Source of the DNA: Thiothrix fructosivorans
Lineage (GTDB): Bacteria > Pseudomonadota > Gammaproteobacteria > Thiotrichales > Thiotrichaceae
Direction: 5' to 3'
Length of the DNA: 64,000 bases
Assembly (NCBI RefSeq): GCF_017349355.1
Contig: NZ_JAFMPM010000006.1
Location: 868,001 to 932,000 of the forward strand
In this document: one piece after another, positions 37,650 through 46,955 of the stretch
Numbering within the stretch: the stretch's first letter is position 1
How the letters are laid out: each line of letters starts with the position of its first letter
The notes under the pieces: model-generated
The model's database searches: none
Told to the model about the DNA's origin: nothing
What the model saw: only the letters and a program-made list of their open reading frames with translations
Translations under genes and position numbers: made by a program

Positions 37650-39317
37650 ATGCTGCTAAGTCCGCAACAATTCCAGCAGGTTTCTGGTGCTGTCCGTGAT
37701 CTCACGCCGACGCAATTGGCTTGGGTGAGTGGCTATCTGTCGGGGTTGACCAACCATTCCGTGGTCGTGCCACCACTTGCCGCCGCTAACACGAGCTTAC
37801 CGAGCCTGAAAACCACCGTACTCTACGGCAGTCAGACCGGCAACAGCAAGCGTGTCGCGGCGCAATTGTATGCCCACCTTCAAGAGAGCCATAGTGACGT
37901 GGTGTTGCAGGACATCAAATCTTATCGACCACAAAATCTGAAGCAGGAACAACGCTTGTTCGTGGTGATCAGCACGCATGGCAATGGCGAACCGCCCGAT
38001 GATGCGCGGGCGTTCTTCCAATTTGTGCAGAGCGAACGTGCGCCGACGTTGGACAAGTTGCAGTACGCGGTATTGGCATTGGGTGATGCGAGTTATGAAG
38101 CGTTTTGCGAAACCGGCGTAGTGTTGGATCAGCGTTTGGCAGCCTTGGGCGCAACCCGTTTGTTGCCGCGTGTCGATTGCGACGTGGATTTTAAAGCCGC
38201 CGCTGGCACTTGGCAGCAAGCGGTCTTGCAAGCGCTTCTGGCTGAAAAATCTGACACGTACCAAGCCGAAGTGCTCAGCAATATTGTGTTGACCGATCAA
38301 GGTTCAGCTAAAGAAGTGTTTCATCTGGAATTGTCGCTGGAAGATTCCGGTATCCAATACCAACCCGGCGATATTTTGGCGGTCAACGTACCAAATGCTG
38401 CTGAATTGGTTGAACAAGTTCTGGTATTGAGCGGTTTGTCCGCCGATGACAAGGTGGTATTACACGGGCGGGAATTGCGCCTGTTTCACGCACTTCAAGA
38501 ATACCGTGAATTATCCAGTGTGACGCGTCGCCAATTGCAGATGTATGCGTCGGACTTTGCGCAAACAGTGATACAGGATTGGTTGTGTGCAGCGGATTGG
38601 GTGGATGTGCTGCAAGCATTCCCCGCGCCATTAACCGCACAAGCGTTCGTGGATGTGTTACGCCCGTTGCAGCCACGGCAGTATTCGATTGCATCGAGTC
38701 CGACCGCCCACGCGGATGAAGTGCATTTGTTAATCAAGCGCGTGGTATACGATTTCCAAGGGCGCACGCATTTGGGGACGGCTTCCAATGGCTTGGCGCA
38801 AGTGAAGGCGGGGACGCGGGTGGCGGTAGCGGTGAAGGAAAATCCGCATTTCAAATTACCGCAAGACCCGCAAACGTCCATGATTATGATCGGTGCGGGC
38901 ACAGGTGTAGCGCCGTTTCGTAGCTTTTTGTTTGAACGCGAGGCGCAAGGGATTCGTGGCAAAACCTGGTTATTCTTTGGTGAACAACGTTTCCGTAGTG
39001 ATTTCCTCTACCAAGCCGAATGGCTACAGCTCATGGAAAACGGTACGTTGGAGCGCATGAATGTCGCGTTCTCGCGGGATCAGGCACAAAAGCACTACGT
39101 GCAACACCGCTTGCAGGAGTCTGCCGCCGAACTGTATCAGTGGTTAGCGGCGGGGGCGCATGTGTATGTGTGTGGTGATATGCACGGCATGGCGAAAGAC
39201 GTGCATCAAACCTTGTTAGCGATTGTGCAAGAGCAGGGCGGTTACACTGAGGTGGACGCTAACGCACTGCTGGAGCAGTGGATAGCGGAGCGCCGTTATC
39301 AGCGCGATGTGTATTGA
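37650..39317 (+). CDS. cysJ: Sulfite reductase flavoprotein (alpha) subunit
   Basis: 555 residues from the ATG behind gaaggag; an open frame 39 codons longer upstream covers the promoter. It passes electrons from NADPH through FAD and FMN to CysI. Domains in order: N-terminal tail, FMN-flavodoxin (TVLYGSQTGNSKRVAAQL near residue 55; STHGNGEPPDDA; LGDASYEAFC), connecting domain, and FNR-type module with RQYSIASSP (FAD) and GAGTGVAPFRSFLFERE (NADPH), ending RRYQRDVY. Unusually it is not next to cysI, but carries the same promoter element. Confidence 0.94.
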   Translation: MLLSPQQFQQVSGAVRDLTPTQLAWVSGYLSGLTNHSVVVPPLAAANTSLPSLKTTVLYGSQTGNSKRVAAQLYAHLQESHSDVVLQDIKSYRPQNLKQEQRLFVVISTHGNGEPPDDARAFFQFVQSERAPTLDKLQYAVLALGDASYEAFCETGVVLDQRLAALGATRLLPRVDCDVDFKAAAGTWQQAVLQALLAEKSDTYQAEVLSNIVLTDQGSAKEVFHLELSLEDSGIQYQPGDILAVNVPNAAELVEQVLVLSGLSADDKVVLHGRELRLFHALQEYRELSSVTRRQLQMYASDFAQTVIQDWLCAADWVDVLQAFPAPLTAQAFVDVLRPLQPRQYSIASSPTAHADEVHLLIKRVVYDFQGRTHLGTASNGLAQVKAGTRVAVAVKENPHFKLPQDPQTSMIMIGAGTGVAPFRSFLFEREAQGIRGKTWLFFGEQRFRSDFLYQAEWLQLMENGTLERMNVAFSRDQAQKHYVQHRLQESAAELYQWLAAGAHVYVCGDMHGMAKDVHQTLLAIVQEQGGYTEVDANALLEQWIAERRYQRDVY

Positions 39318-39331
39318 GTCGGTACGTGTGC

Positions 39332-40192
39332 TTATTTGAAAACCACGGTTTTGTTGCCATCCATAAACACACGGCGTTCAATATGCAGGCGCACCGCTTT
39401 AGCCAGCGCACTGTTTTCCAGATCGCGCCCTAACGCGGCGAGGTCTTCGGGCTGGTATGTGTGGTCAACGCGTTCGACGGATTGCTCAATGATCGGGCCT
39501 TCATCCAGATCGGAGGTGACGTAATGCGCGGTTGCCCCGATCAGTTTCACGCCCCGGTCAAACGCTTGGTGGTAGGGGCGTGCACCTTTGAATCCGGGTA
39601 GGAACGAGTGGTGAATATTGATGCACATGCCTGCCAGTTTGCGGCAAGTGTCGTCGGAAAGGATTTGCATGTAACGCGCTAGCACCACCAATTCGGCTTG
39701 GGTTTCGGTGACGATTTCCAACATGCGTGCTTCTTGCTCGGCTTTATTGGTTTTGTCGACAGGGAGACACACGAAGCGAATGCCTTCACGTTCGACCAAA
39801 GAACGTAATTCCATGTGGTTGGAGACGACGCAGACCACATTCATGTTCAAGTCGCCTTTGTTTTTGCGGTACAGCAAGTCGACTAAGCAATGGTCGGCTT
39901 TGGATACCATCAGAATAACACGTGGCGGACGCGTGGCATTGGTGATATGCCATTGCATCTCAAAGCGTTCGGCGATCAGGGCAAAATGGTTGCGGATGGC
40001 GCTAATGTCCGGTGACAGGGCTGCGTTGGGGCGAAACATAATGCGGCAGAAGAATTTCTGGGTCATTTCATCGTCGTACTGCGCCATTTCGGTGATGTAG
40101 CATTGCGATTCAGCGAGAAAACCGGTAACGGCAGCGACGATACCGGTTTTCGCGGGGCAAGTGACGGTAAGAATGTAGGCGTTGGCTTGCAT
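39332..40192 (-). CDS. purU: Formyltetrahydrofolate deformylase
   Basis: 286 residues from the ATG giving MQANAYILTVTCPAKTGIVA. It hydrolyses 10-formyl-THF to formate and THF. The N-terminal ACT domain is followed by a formyltransferase fold with the catalytic region NIHHSFLPGFKGARPYHQAF (His, Asn) and GATAHYVTSDLDEGPII. 14 bases after trmB, last gene of the local - strand run. The ribosome site is weak. Confidence 0.94.
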   Translation of the reverse strand: MQANAYILTVTCPAKTGIVAAVTGFLAESQCYITEMAQYDDEMTQKFFCRIMFRPNAALSPDISAIRNHFALIAERFEMQWHITNATRPPRVILMVSKADHCLVDLLYRKNKGDLNMNVVCVVSNHMELRSLVEREGIRFVCLPVDKTNKAEQEARMLEIVTETQAELVVLARYMQILSDDTCRKLAGMCINIHHSFLPGFKGARPYHQAFDRGVKLIGATAHYVTSDLDEGPIIEQSVERVDHTYQPEDLAALGRDLENSALAKAVRLHIERRVFMDGNKTVVFK

Positions 40193-40206
40193 GATTTTTG
40201 TATCGT

Positions 40207-40896
40207 TTAGGTTATTTTTCGATAGAGCAAATCCCAAACACCATGCCCCAGTTTTAACCCACGATTTTCAAATTTGGTCAATGGGCGCGTCTCTGGGCGC
40301 GGTGAATAAGGCGGTTCGGGCGCAAGGTTAGCAAAGTCTGGGCTGGTTTCCATAACGTCAGCCATATTGTCGGCGTAGTTTTCCCAATCAGTGGCCATGT
40401 GGAACACACCGCCCGTCTGCAAACGTGAGGCAATCAACGCGGCAAATGGCGCTTGCACGATCCGCCGCTTATTGTGCTTTTTCTTGTGCCAGGGGTCAGG
40501 GAAAAACAGTTGCACCCGATCCAGTGAGCCTGCCGGAATCCGCTTTTGCAGGATTTCGACCGCATCGGAATTCATCAAGCGCACATTTTTCAAGCCTTGT
40601 TCGCCGACTAGTTTGAGCAAATGCCCTACACCGGGGGTATGCACTTCGATACCGATGAAATCGCGTTCCGGTGCGGCGGCTGCCATTTGTGCGAGTGAAT
40701 CACCATTCCCAAAGCCAATTTCCAACGTGACGGGGGCAGTGCGCCCGAACAGGCTGGGCAAATCCAGCGGCGTGTCAGCGCTTTCAATGCCAAAGACCGG
40801 CCAGAGGTTTTCCAAAGCTTCTTCTTGTGCTTTGGTGACGCGTCCTTGCCGTAAAACGAAGCTCTTGATCGCGCGATGCGGTGCTGTTGTTTCCAT
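40207..40896 (-). CDS. trmB: tRNA (guanine-N7-)-methyltransferase
   Basis: 229 residues. It methylates G46 of tRNA with SAM. The SAM motif [15 protein letters not shown], the [15 protein letters not shown] segment and the family signature [16 protein letters not shown] are present, as well as [17 protein letters not shown] at the C-terminus. Lies between thiG and purU. Confidence 0.96.
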   Translation of the reverse strand: METTAPHRAIKSFVLRQGRVTKAQEEALENLWPVFGIESADTPLDLPSLFGRTAPVTLEIGFGNGDSLAQMAAAAPERDFIGIEVHTPGVGHLLKLVGEQGLKNVRLMNSDAVEILQKRIPAGSLDRVQLFFPDPWHKKKHNKRRIVQAPFAALIASRLQTGGVFHMATDWENYADNMADVMETSPDFANLAPEPPYSPRPETRPLTKFENRGLKLGHGVWDLLYRKIT

Positions 40897-40911
40897 GATG
40901 CTGCCAATGCG

Positions 40912-41694
40912 TTAAAAGAACGTGCCGTCTAGCGGTGATGAGGCGGAAGCGTAGCGTTTGCGCGGCATCCGTCCGGCTAAGAATGCTTCGCGCCCCGCTT
41001 CAATGGCTTTTTTCATCGCCGAAGCCATTAGCACCGGATTTTTTGCACCGGCAATGGCGGTATTCATCAGCACGCCTGCACAGCCCATTTCCATCGCAAT
41101 CGCTGCGTCAGACGCAGTGCCAACACCCGCATCCACAATGATCGGCACTTTAGCGTTTTCAATGATTTCGAGGATATTGTACGGGTTGCGAATGCCTAAA
41201 CCTGAACCAATCGGTGCTGCCAGTGGCATGACGGCGACGCAGCCGATGTCTTCGAGTTGGCGGGCAATGAGTGGGTCATCGCTGGTGTACACCATGACAT
41301 CAAAGCCGTCTTTCACGAGAATTTCAGCGGCTTTCAGGGTTTGGATAGTGTCGGGGTAAAGGGTTTTGGCATCGCCTAGCACTTCGAGCTTGACCAGCTT
41401 GTGACCGTTGAGTAATTCACGCGCTAAACGGCAAGTACGTACCGCATCCTCGACGTTGTAACAGCCTGCGGTATTCGGCAACAGGGTGTATTTATCCAAC
41501 GGAATCACGTCGAGCAAATTGGGTTCATCCTTGTTCTGCCCGATATTGGTACGGCGGATGGCGACGGTGATGATTTGCGCACCGCTGGCTTCGGTGGCGG
41601 CTTTGGTTTCGGCTAAATCTTTATATTTGCCAGTGCCAACTAACAGGCGTGAGGAATATTCCTTGCCTGCAATGGTGAGGGTATCTTGTTGCAT
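40912..41694 (-). CDS. thiG: Thiazole synthase
   Basis: 260 residues. It makes the thiazole moiety of thiamine from 1-deoxyxylulose phosphate, dehydroglycine and ThiS thiocarboxylate. Family features: [39 protein letters not shown], the Schiff-base lysine region [16 protein letters not shown] and the phosphate loop [18 protein letters not shown]. It follows thiS by 15 bases. Confidence 0.96.
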   Translation of the reverse strand: MQQDTLTIAGKEYSSRLLVGTGKYKDLAETKAATEASGAQIITVAIRRTNIGQNKDEPNLLDVIPLDKYTLLPNTAGCYNVEDAVRTCRLARELLNGHKLVKLEVLGDAKTLYPDTIQTLKAAEILVKDGFDVMVYTSDDPLIARQLEDIGCVAVMPLAAPIGSGLGIRNPYNILEIIENAKVPIIVDAGVGTASDAAIAMEMGCAGVLMNTAIAGAKNPVLMASAMKKAIEAGREAFLAGRMPRKRYASASSPLDGTFF

Positions 41695-41711
41695 TGCGAG
41701 TTCCTTCTGTT

Positions 41712-41912
41712 TTAACCGCCGCCGATGGCGTGAACGATTTCGACCGTATCGTGGGGTTGCAATACGGTGGTGTCAAATTGGCTGCGTGGGATCAATTCTT
41801 GATTGATTTCCAGCGCGAGACGCTTGCCTTGTAATTCGAGAATGACCAGCAGTTGGGCAACGTTGGTGTCTGCCGCCACGAGGTGGGGTGTGCCATTGAC
41901 GAGTATTTCCAT
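41712..41912 (-). CDS. thiS: Sulfur carrier protein ThiS
   Basis: 66 residues. Ubiquitin-like sulfur carrier for thiazole synthesis; it ends in the required Gly-Gly tail (VHAIGGG). The start [15 protein letters not shown] is the family form. Its ATG overlaps the gpmI stop by one base (TGATG), and thiG follows. No other thi genes are in the window. Confidence 0.92.
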   Translation of the reverse strand: MEILVNGTPHLVAADTNVAQLLVILELQGKRLALEINQELIPRSQFDTTVLQPHDTVEIVHAIGGG

Positions 41913-43486
41913 CACTTATACGCTCCGTCGCTGCTTTGACCTTTGGTAATTTCTTCCAGCAGCAATGATTTGCCGCGCATTCCTTCCGGTTTCGGCAAGC
42001 CCATCAATTGCAACACGGTCGGGGCAAGGTTGCTCAAGCCGCCTTCAGTGGATAAGCGCCAGTTGGATTTGTCCATAATCAAGCAGGGTACGGGGTAAAC
42101 GGTGTGCTGCGTATTCGGTTCACCGGTCAGTGGGTCAATGTATTCGTCGCAGTTGCCGTGATCGGCGGTCATGATCACGGAGTAATCGTGAGCAACAGCA
42201 CTGTCCAGTAAACGCCCGACTTCGCGATCCAAGGCTTCGACCGCTTTGATCACCGCAGCAGGGACGGCGGTATGACCTACCATGTCACCGTTGGCAAAAT
42301 TCACCACGATAAAGCAGTATTTATCCTGTTCGATGGCGTTGATGATGGTATCCGCTACTTCCTTCGCGCTCATTTCCGGCTGATCGTCGTAAGTTTCGAC
42401 CTTGGGGGAAGGGATAACGATGCGTTCTTCACCCGCGTAAGTGCGTTCACGCCCACCGTTGAAGAAGAAGGTAACGTGTGCGTATTTCTCGGTTTCCGCA
42501 CAATGCAATTGCTTCAAACCCGCCAAACTAATGGTTTGTGCCAAATTGGTGGCAGGGCGTTCCGGTGAGAAAATTACCGGGGCAAGCAAGCGTTTGTCGT
42601 ATTCGGTCATGGTGGTGAGGGAAACCGCCTCAAAATCACCGCGATCGAAATCGGTAAAGTCGGGGTCTGCTAAGGCTTTGGCTGTTTGGCGCGGGCGGTC
42701 ATTGCGGAAGTTGAAAAACAGCACCGTGTCATTGCTTTGAATCAGTTCTGCATTCGGCATAATGCGCGGTTTGATAAATTCATCAGTTTCACCTGCCGCA
42801 TACGCATCATCCACCGCTTGCAAGGCGCTGCTAGCAGGCGTGCCGATACCGCGTACCATGGCATTCCACGCCAGTTGGGTGCGTTCCCAACGGTTATCGC
42901 GATCCATCGCGTAGAAACGTCCGGTGACAGTAGCAATTTCACCGCCGGTCATTTCCATCACGTTTTGAATTTGCTGAATGAACTGTTTGGCGACGCGCGG
43001 CGCCGTGTCGCGCCCGTCTGTAATGACGTGGAGTACCGGTTTGACACTGTGTTCCATGCAGGCTTTTAAGAGCGCAATGATATGGGTCATGTGGCTGTGT
43101 ACCCCACCATCGGACACCAAACCGAGTAAGTGCAAGGGGCGTTTGTCCGCTTTAGCACTTTCCAAGGCATTCAACAGGGAATGGTTTTTGAAGAAGCTGC
43201 GGTCATCAATCGCATCTTCGATACGCACTAAATCTTGCCGCAAAATTGAACCACAACCAATGGTCATGTGCCCGACTTCCGAGTTACCCATTTGCCCATC
43301 CGGTAGGCCGACGGAACGCCCCGATGCATTCAATGTCGTGTGGGGGTATTGCCCGAAATAACGGTCAAAGTTGGGGGTATCCGCTTCATGTACGGCATTA
43401 AAACGCTTGCTAGGGTTAACGCCAACGCCGTCAAGAATGACCAAAATGGTTTTCCGACGGGGTACGTTTGAATGTCTTGATTTCAC
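41912..43486 (-). CDS. gpmI: Cofactor-independent phosphoglycerate mutase
   Basis: 524 residues from a GTG start preceded by gatgagg. It interconverts 3- and 2-phosphoglycerate with two metal ions. Alkaline-phosphatase superfamily motifs: VILDGVGVNP (metal Asp), GNSEVGHMTIG (phosphoserine region), the VVNFANGDMVGHTA and MTADHGNCDEY metal sites. An internal HVITDGRDTAP segment is typical. It links the glycolytic set at the left of the window to pyk. Precedes thiS with overlap. Confidence 0.96.
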   Translation of the reverse strand: MKSRHSNVPRRKTILVILDGVGVNPSKRFNAVHEADTPNFDRYFGQYPHTTLNASGRSVGLPDGQMGNSEVGHMTIGCGSILRQDLVRIEDAIDDRSFFKNHSLLNALESAKADKRPLHLLGLVSDGGVHSHMTHIIALLKACMEHSVKPVLHVITDGRDTAPRVAKQFIQQIQNVMEMTGGEIATVTGRFYAMDRDNRWERTQLAWNAMVRGIGTPASSALQAVDDAYAAGETDEFIKPRIMPNAELIQSNDTVLFFNFRNDRPRQTAKALADPDFTDFDRGDFEAVSLTTMTEYDKRLLAPVIFSPERPATNLAQTISLAGLKQLHCAETEKYAHVTFFFNGGRERTYAGEERIVIPSPKVETYDDQPEMSAKEVADTIINAIEQDKYCFIVVNFANGDMVGHTAVPAAVIKAVEALDREVGRLLDSAVAHDYSVIMTADHGNCDEYIDPLTGEPNTQHTVYPVPCLIMDKSNWRLSTEGGLSNLAPTVLQLMGLPKPEGMRGKSLLLEEITKGQSSDGAYK

Positions 43487-43496
43487 AATAGCCTCA

Positions 43497-44528
43497 TCAT
43501 TTATCGTGTTCTTCCTTGCGGAAATTGTCTTCCATGCGCTTGAACTCTACATCCATGCGCTCCAACTCCGCTTCCATTTCCGCATCGGTGAGTGGGCGGA
43601 AGGCTTCGTCATCGGTGGATTGCACGGGTGTGGTTTCCTCGAAAATGTACTGATCATTTTCCCACGCCGTCGCAGCGGCAGCCCCTGTGGCAGCAGCACC
43701 AGCAGCACCAGCGGTAACCGGTAAGTTGCTGTTGTGAATGGTTTGCTCTGCTTCGTGTTCGGCTTTCTCAACCTTAAAGCGCTCCAAATGTTTACCAAAC
43801 ACGCGGCTCAATAACAGACCCAATTCAAACAATAACCAGATGGGAACTGCCATCAGTACTTGTGAAACCACATCCGGCGGTGTTAGGAACATGGCAATGA
43901 CAAAAATGCCAACAATGATATAAGGACGCGATTTTTCGAGTGTTTCGATACTGACAACACCCATGCCAATCAGCAAAATCGTAGCAACCGGCGTTTCAAA
44001 GCTGATACCAAAGGCTAAAAACATCGCTACCGTAAAATCAAGGTAAGCCGCAATATCGGGGGCGGGATTGACATTGCTCGGTGTAAACGCAATGGCAGCT
44101 TGAGAAATGGTCGGAATGACAAGGTAATAAGCAAACGCCATGCCGACATAAAATAGTCCCACACTGGAGATAAGCAAGGGTGTGATCAAGCGTTTTTCAT
44201 GCTGATACAAACCGGGGGCAACGAATCCCCACACTTGGTAAAAGGTATACGGCAAAGTAATAAGAAAGGCGACTAACAACGCCAGTTTGAAAGGGATGAG
44301 AAACGGTGAAGCAACCCCAACCGCAATTAATTTTACGCCGTCAGGTAAATGGCGCATTAAAGGATCAGACAGCCAGTTATACAACTCCTGAGCGAAGGGT
44401 GATAGCACGATGAATACCCCAATAAGGGCAATCACAATACGCATCAAACGGTCACGTAATTCAAACAAATGTTCGAGGAGTGCTTTAAACCCTACCTCTT
44501 GCTCTTTAGTGTCAGTTGGGCTTGTCAT
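43497..44528 (-). CDS. tatC: Sec-independent translocase TatC with long C-terminal tail
   Basis: 343 residues, about 90 more than usual. It is the substrate receptor for twin-arginine signal peptides. Six transmembrane helices span residues ~29-245, with LLEHLFELRDRL at the N-terminus and the SPFL...FETP family segments. After residue 250 comes a charged helix, an Ala/Gly-rich linker (AGAAGAAATGAAAATA) and an acidic coiled tail ending KEEHDK. The tail is likely cytoplasmic; its role is unknown. It overlaps tatB by 17 bp. Confidence 0.94.
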   Translation of the reverse strand: MTSPTDTKEQEVGFKALLEHLFELRDRLMRIVIALIGVFIVLSPFAQELYNWLSDPLMRHLPDGVKLIAVGVASPFLIPFKLALLVAFLITLPYTFYQVWGFVAPGLYQHEKRLITPLLISSVGLFYVGMAFAYYLVIPTISQAAIAFTPSNVNPAPDIAAYLDFTVAMFLAFGISFETPVATILLIGMGVVSIETLEKSRPYIIVGIFVIAMFLTPPDVVSQVLMAVPIWLLFELGLLLSRVFGKHLERFKVEKAEHEAEQTIHNSNLPVTAGAAGAAATGAAAATAWENDQYIFEETTPVQSTDDEAFRPLTDAEMEAELERMDVEFKRMEDNFRKEEHDK

Positions 44529-44811
44529 GCTGTTCCAATTCCTTGCGCACAGTATTGTTCATTGCCTCGGTTTTTTCCTGCATCATGGCACGCATGTTGC
44601 GGAGTTCTTCTTCCTGTTTTTGGAACATCGTGCGCAATTCATCGGTGTGCAATTCGCGGTCAACGTCAGCCCGCGCTTTGGCAATAAAACGGCGAATTTT
44701 ACCCAGCCATTGTCCCAGCGTCCGTGCTACCGTGGGCAAGCGTTCGGGGCCAATCACCAATAAAGCGACTACGCCGACGAGAAGCATTTCAAGAAAACTG
44801 CTTTCAAACAT
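44512..44811 (-). CDS. tatB: Sec-independent translocase TatB
   Basis: 99 residues. N-terminal hinge-type helix SFLEMLLVGVVALLVIGPER-LP with the conserved Glu and GPERLP turn, followed by an amphipathic helix and a charged helical tail. It partners TatC in the receptor complex. Ends inside the tatC start. Confidence 0.93.
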   Translation of the reverse strand: MFESSFLEMLLVGVVALLVIGPERLPTVARTLGQWLGKIRRFIAKARADVDRELHTDELRTMFQKQEEELRNMRAMMQEKTEAMNNTVRKELEQHDKPN

Positions 44812-44824
44812 GGCTTAGTTTATC

Positions 44825-45058
44825 TCACACTTTTTCTTTTTCTTTGGCTTCTGAGTCGATAATGCGTCCACCGTTAGGCGCGGCTTGTTGGTTTACTTGC
44901 ACATCGGGTTTTATTTCCGTTTCGTCGCCATTACTGAGTCCTTTTTTGAAGTTTTTGAGGGCTTCACCTAAATCACCGCCCATGTTGCGCAATTTTTTTG
45001 TGCCAAATAATAAAATGACAATGATCAAAATGAGCGCGAGTTCCCAAATACCAAACAT
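44825..45058 (-). CDS. tatA: Sec-independent translocase TatA
   Basis: 77 residues. One transmembrane helix (IWELALILIIVILLFGTKKL) then the FGTKKLRNMGGDLGEALKNF amphipathic helix that identifies TatA, and a charged C-terminal tail. It forms the variable-size pore. First of the tatABC set, 13 bases before tatB. Confidence 0.94.
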   Translation of the reverse strand: MFGIWELALILIIVILLFGTKKLRNMGGDLGEALKNFKKGLSNGDETEIKPDVQVNQQAAPNGGRIIDSEAKEKEKV

Positions 45059-45093
45059 CAGATGTCTCCTTTCAATGCAATTAAGAAAATAGG

Positions 45094-45417
45094 TTAAGCG
45101 GGGCGATTGGCTTTTTCTTCCAGACCGGATATGCCAAAGCGGCGTGCGAGTTCGTTAAGCACGTCGTCGGGGTGCAGGTTCTGCTGTGCTAGTAACACTA
45201 GGGTATGAAACCATAAGTCGGCAACTTCATACACAATCTTGTCGGGTTCACCATCTTTGGCTGCCATGACGGTTTCGGTCGCTTCTTCGCCAATTTTTTT
45301 AAGAATCGCATCCAAACCCTTTGCATAGAGTTTGGCAACGTAGGAACTGTCCGGTGCTGCTTGTTTGCGGCTTTCCAGCACTTCGGCAAGTTGAGTCAAT
45401 ACGGTATCATTCTTCAT
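45094..45417 (-). CDS. hisE: Phosphoribosyl-ATP pyrophosphatase
   Basis: 107 residues from the ATG (a TTG nine bases earlier is possible). It hydrolyses phosphoribosyl-ATP in histidine synthesis. MazG-like motifs: [17 protein letters not shown] and [14 protein letters not shown] supply the metal-binding acidic residues. It lies between an unknown gene and tatA. Confidence 0.95.
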   Translation of the reverse strand: MKNDTVLTQLAEVLESRKQAAPDSSYVAKLYAKGLDAILKKIGEEATETVMAAKDGEPDKIVYEVADLWFHTLVLLAQQNLHPDDVLNELARRFGISGLEEKANRPA

Positions 45418-45432
45418 GGGGCGCAAGTATAC

Positions 45433-45954
45433 CTAATTCAATTGGTGTGCGGCGACTGGTGTTTGCATTTCATGGATGCTTGGTAACAATGCGGTCATTT
45501 TCCATTCAGATTGTTGCGCAGCATCATCCAGCAATTTACACAGCAAATGCAGCAAGTCATTGGTTAATGTCAGTTCAATGCCTTTATCGGCGTTATCTTT
45601 GAGTGCCAGTTTGAGCGCACCCTTATCTTGATGCTTAAAGCCTGCCTTGACGACCAGCAACGGGTCGTTACCCAGCGGCAAATGGTCTGATTCGCGGAAT
45701 GGGTGATTGAAAGCTGCTTTGCTTTGCGCCCGCTCGTGTTCAAACGCCATAATTGCTTGGCGAGAATTATAGTCGCTGTGTTGCTTGACCGACGGTGATG
45801 ACATCAGCGCCTCTTGTAGTACTGGCCACAAGCGTGTCAAAAATCGGCGTGTTAGCCAGAAGCGAAATTCTTCTTCTGCCACGGTATTCATGCGCATGAG
45901 AATGCGGTCTTCTTCTTGTATGTAGCGAATTTGGATTTGTGCCGGAGCAGCCAT
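45433..45954 (-). CDS. Conserved hypothetical protein in the his-tat cluster
   Basis: 173 residues. Begins IQIRYIQEEDRILMRMNTVA and contains EEFRFWLTRRFLTRLWPVLQ; no catalytic motif, signal or membrane segment. It occupies the slot between hisF and hisE where hisI (phosphoribosyl-AMP cyclohydrolase) is often found, yet shows none of the HisI cysteines or the SRSR/LW motif. Spacing of 4 bases to hisF and 15 to hisE implies co-transcription. Function unknown. Confidence 0.75.
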   Translation of the reverse strand: MAAPAQIQIRYIQEEDRILMRMNTVAEEEFRFWLTRRFLTRLWPVLQEALMSSPSVKQHSDYNSRQAIMAFEHERAQSKAAFNHPFRESDHLPLGNDPLLVVKAGFKHQDKGALKLALKDNADKGIELTLTNDLLHLLCKLLDDAAQQSEWKMTALLPSIHEMQTPVAAHQLN

Positions 45955-45958
45955 TACA

Positions 45959-46732
45959 TTACAACCTCATCTCGATACCTTGTGCAGCCATGTAGCGTTT
46001 CGCATCGCCCACAGTGTATTCGCCGAAGTGGAAAATACTCGCAGCCAATACCGCATCCGCCCCACCTTTGAGAATACCATCGGCTAAGTGCTGCAAATTG
46101 CCCACGCCACCCGAAGCGATGAGTGGAATGCCAACGCGATCAGTAATCGCACGCGTCAGACCCAAATCGAAGCCGATTTTTGTGCCATCCCGATCCATGC
46201 TGGTTACCAGCAACTCACCCGCGCCAAATTGCGCCATTTTTTCTGCCCATGCGACTGCATCAATGCCCGTGCGTTTGCGTCCACCGTGGGTGAAAACTTC
46301 CCAGCGATCCGGTTCGCCCAGCTCGTTGACGCGCTTGGCATCAATGGCGACGACGATGCATTGCGAGCCGAAATAGTCAGTACATTCGCGCACTAGGTCG
46401 GGGTTAGTAATCGCAGCAGTGTTAATGCCGACTTTATCTGCCCCAGCATTCAACATGCGTCGCACGTCTTCGGGCTTGCGGATACCGCCACCGACGGTAA
46501 GCGGAATGAAGACCTGTGAAGCCACAGCTTCCACCATATGAATAATGGTATCGCGGTTGTCGGAGCTGGCGGTAATGTCAAGAAAGGTGATTTCGTCCGC
46601 ACCCTCGCGATTGTAACGAGCCGCAATTTCCACCGGATCACCCGCATCACGGATGTCAACGAAGTTCACGCCTTTGACAACGCGCCCGTTGTTCACGTCA
46701 AGGCAGGGGATGATGCGTTTGGCTAAACCCAT
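45959..46732 (-). CDS. hisF: Imidazole glycerol phosphate synthase, cyclase subunit
   Basis: 257 residues. The (beta/alpha)8 cyclase forms imidazole glycerol phosphate with ammonia from HisH. Catalytic Asp in [15 protein letters not shown] and Asp in [13 protein letters not shown] are present; phosphate loops VGGGIR and IASGGVG are clear. First gene of the hisF-unknown-hisE-tatABC run. Confidence 0.97.
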   Translation of the reverse strand: MGLAKRIIPCLDVNNGRVVKGVNFVDIRDAGDPVEIAARYNREGADEITFLDITASSDNRDTIIHMVEAVASQVFIPLTVGGGIRKPEDVRRMLNAGADKVGINTAAITNPDLVRECTDYFGSQCIVVAIDAKRVNELGEPDRWEVFTHGGRKRTGIDAVAWAEKMAQFGAGELLVTSMDRDGTKIGFDLGLTRAITDRVGIPLIASGGVGNLQHLADGILKGGADAVLAASIFHFGEYTVGDAKRYMAAQGIEMRL

Positions 46733-46900
46733 GAAAGTGACCTATCGTTAAAACTCAAGCCTGTATCCTATGCTGATTGACCGTTGGTAGGCAATGCTTT
46801 GACGCTCATCCTCTTTTGATTAGATTGCTACGTCCATTCTGGAGCAGGATTTGCAGCAGAGGGAAGTGTTAAGTATTGACCTCTTACATTTGTCCTCTGA

Positions 46901-46919
46901 CACTCAGACTTACTGAGTG
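46901..46919 (+). promoter_or_regulatory. Inverted repeat upstream of the Gly/Ser/Cys-rich gene
   Basis: CACTCAG and CTGAGTG form a perfect 7-bp stem with an ACTTA loop, 36 bases before the start codon. A TTGACC hexamer lies 20 bases upstream of it. It may be an operator or a 5'-leader hairpin. Confidence 0.4.
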
Positions 46920-46955
46920 AATAGGGATTTTCAATTGAGTACAAGGAGTTATGTT

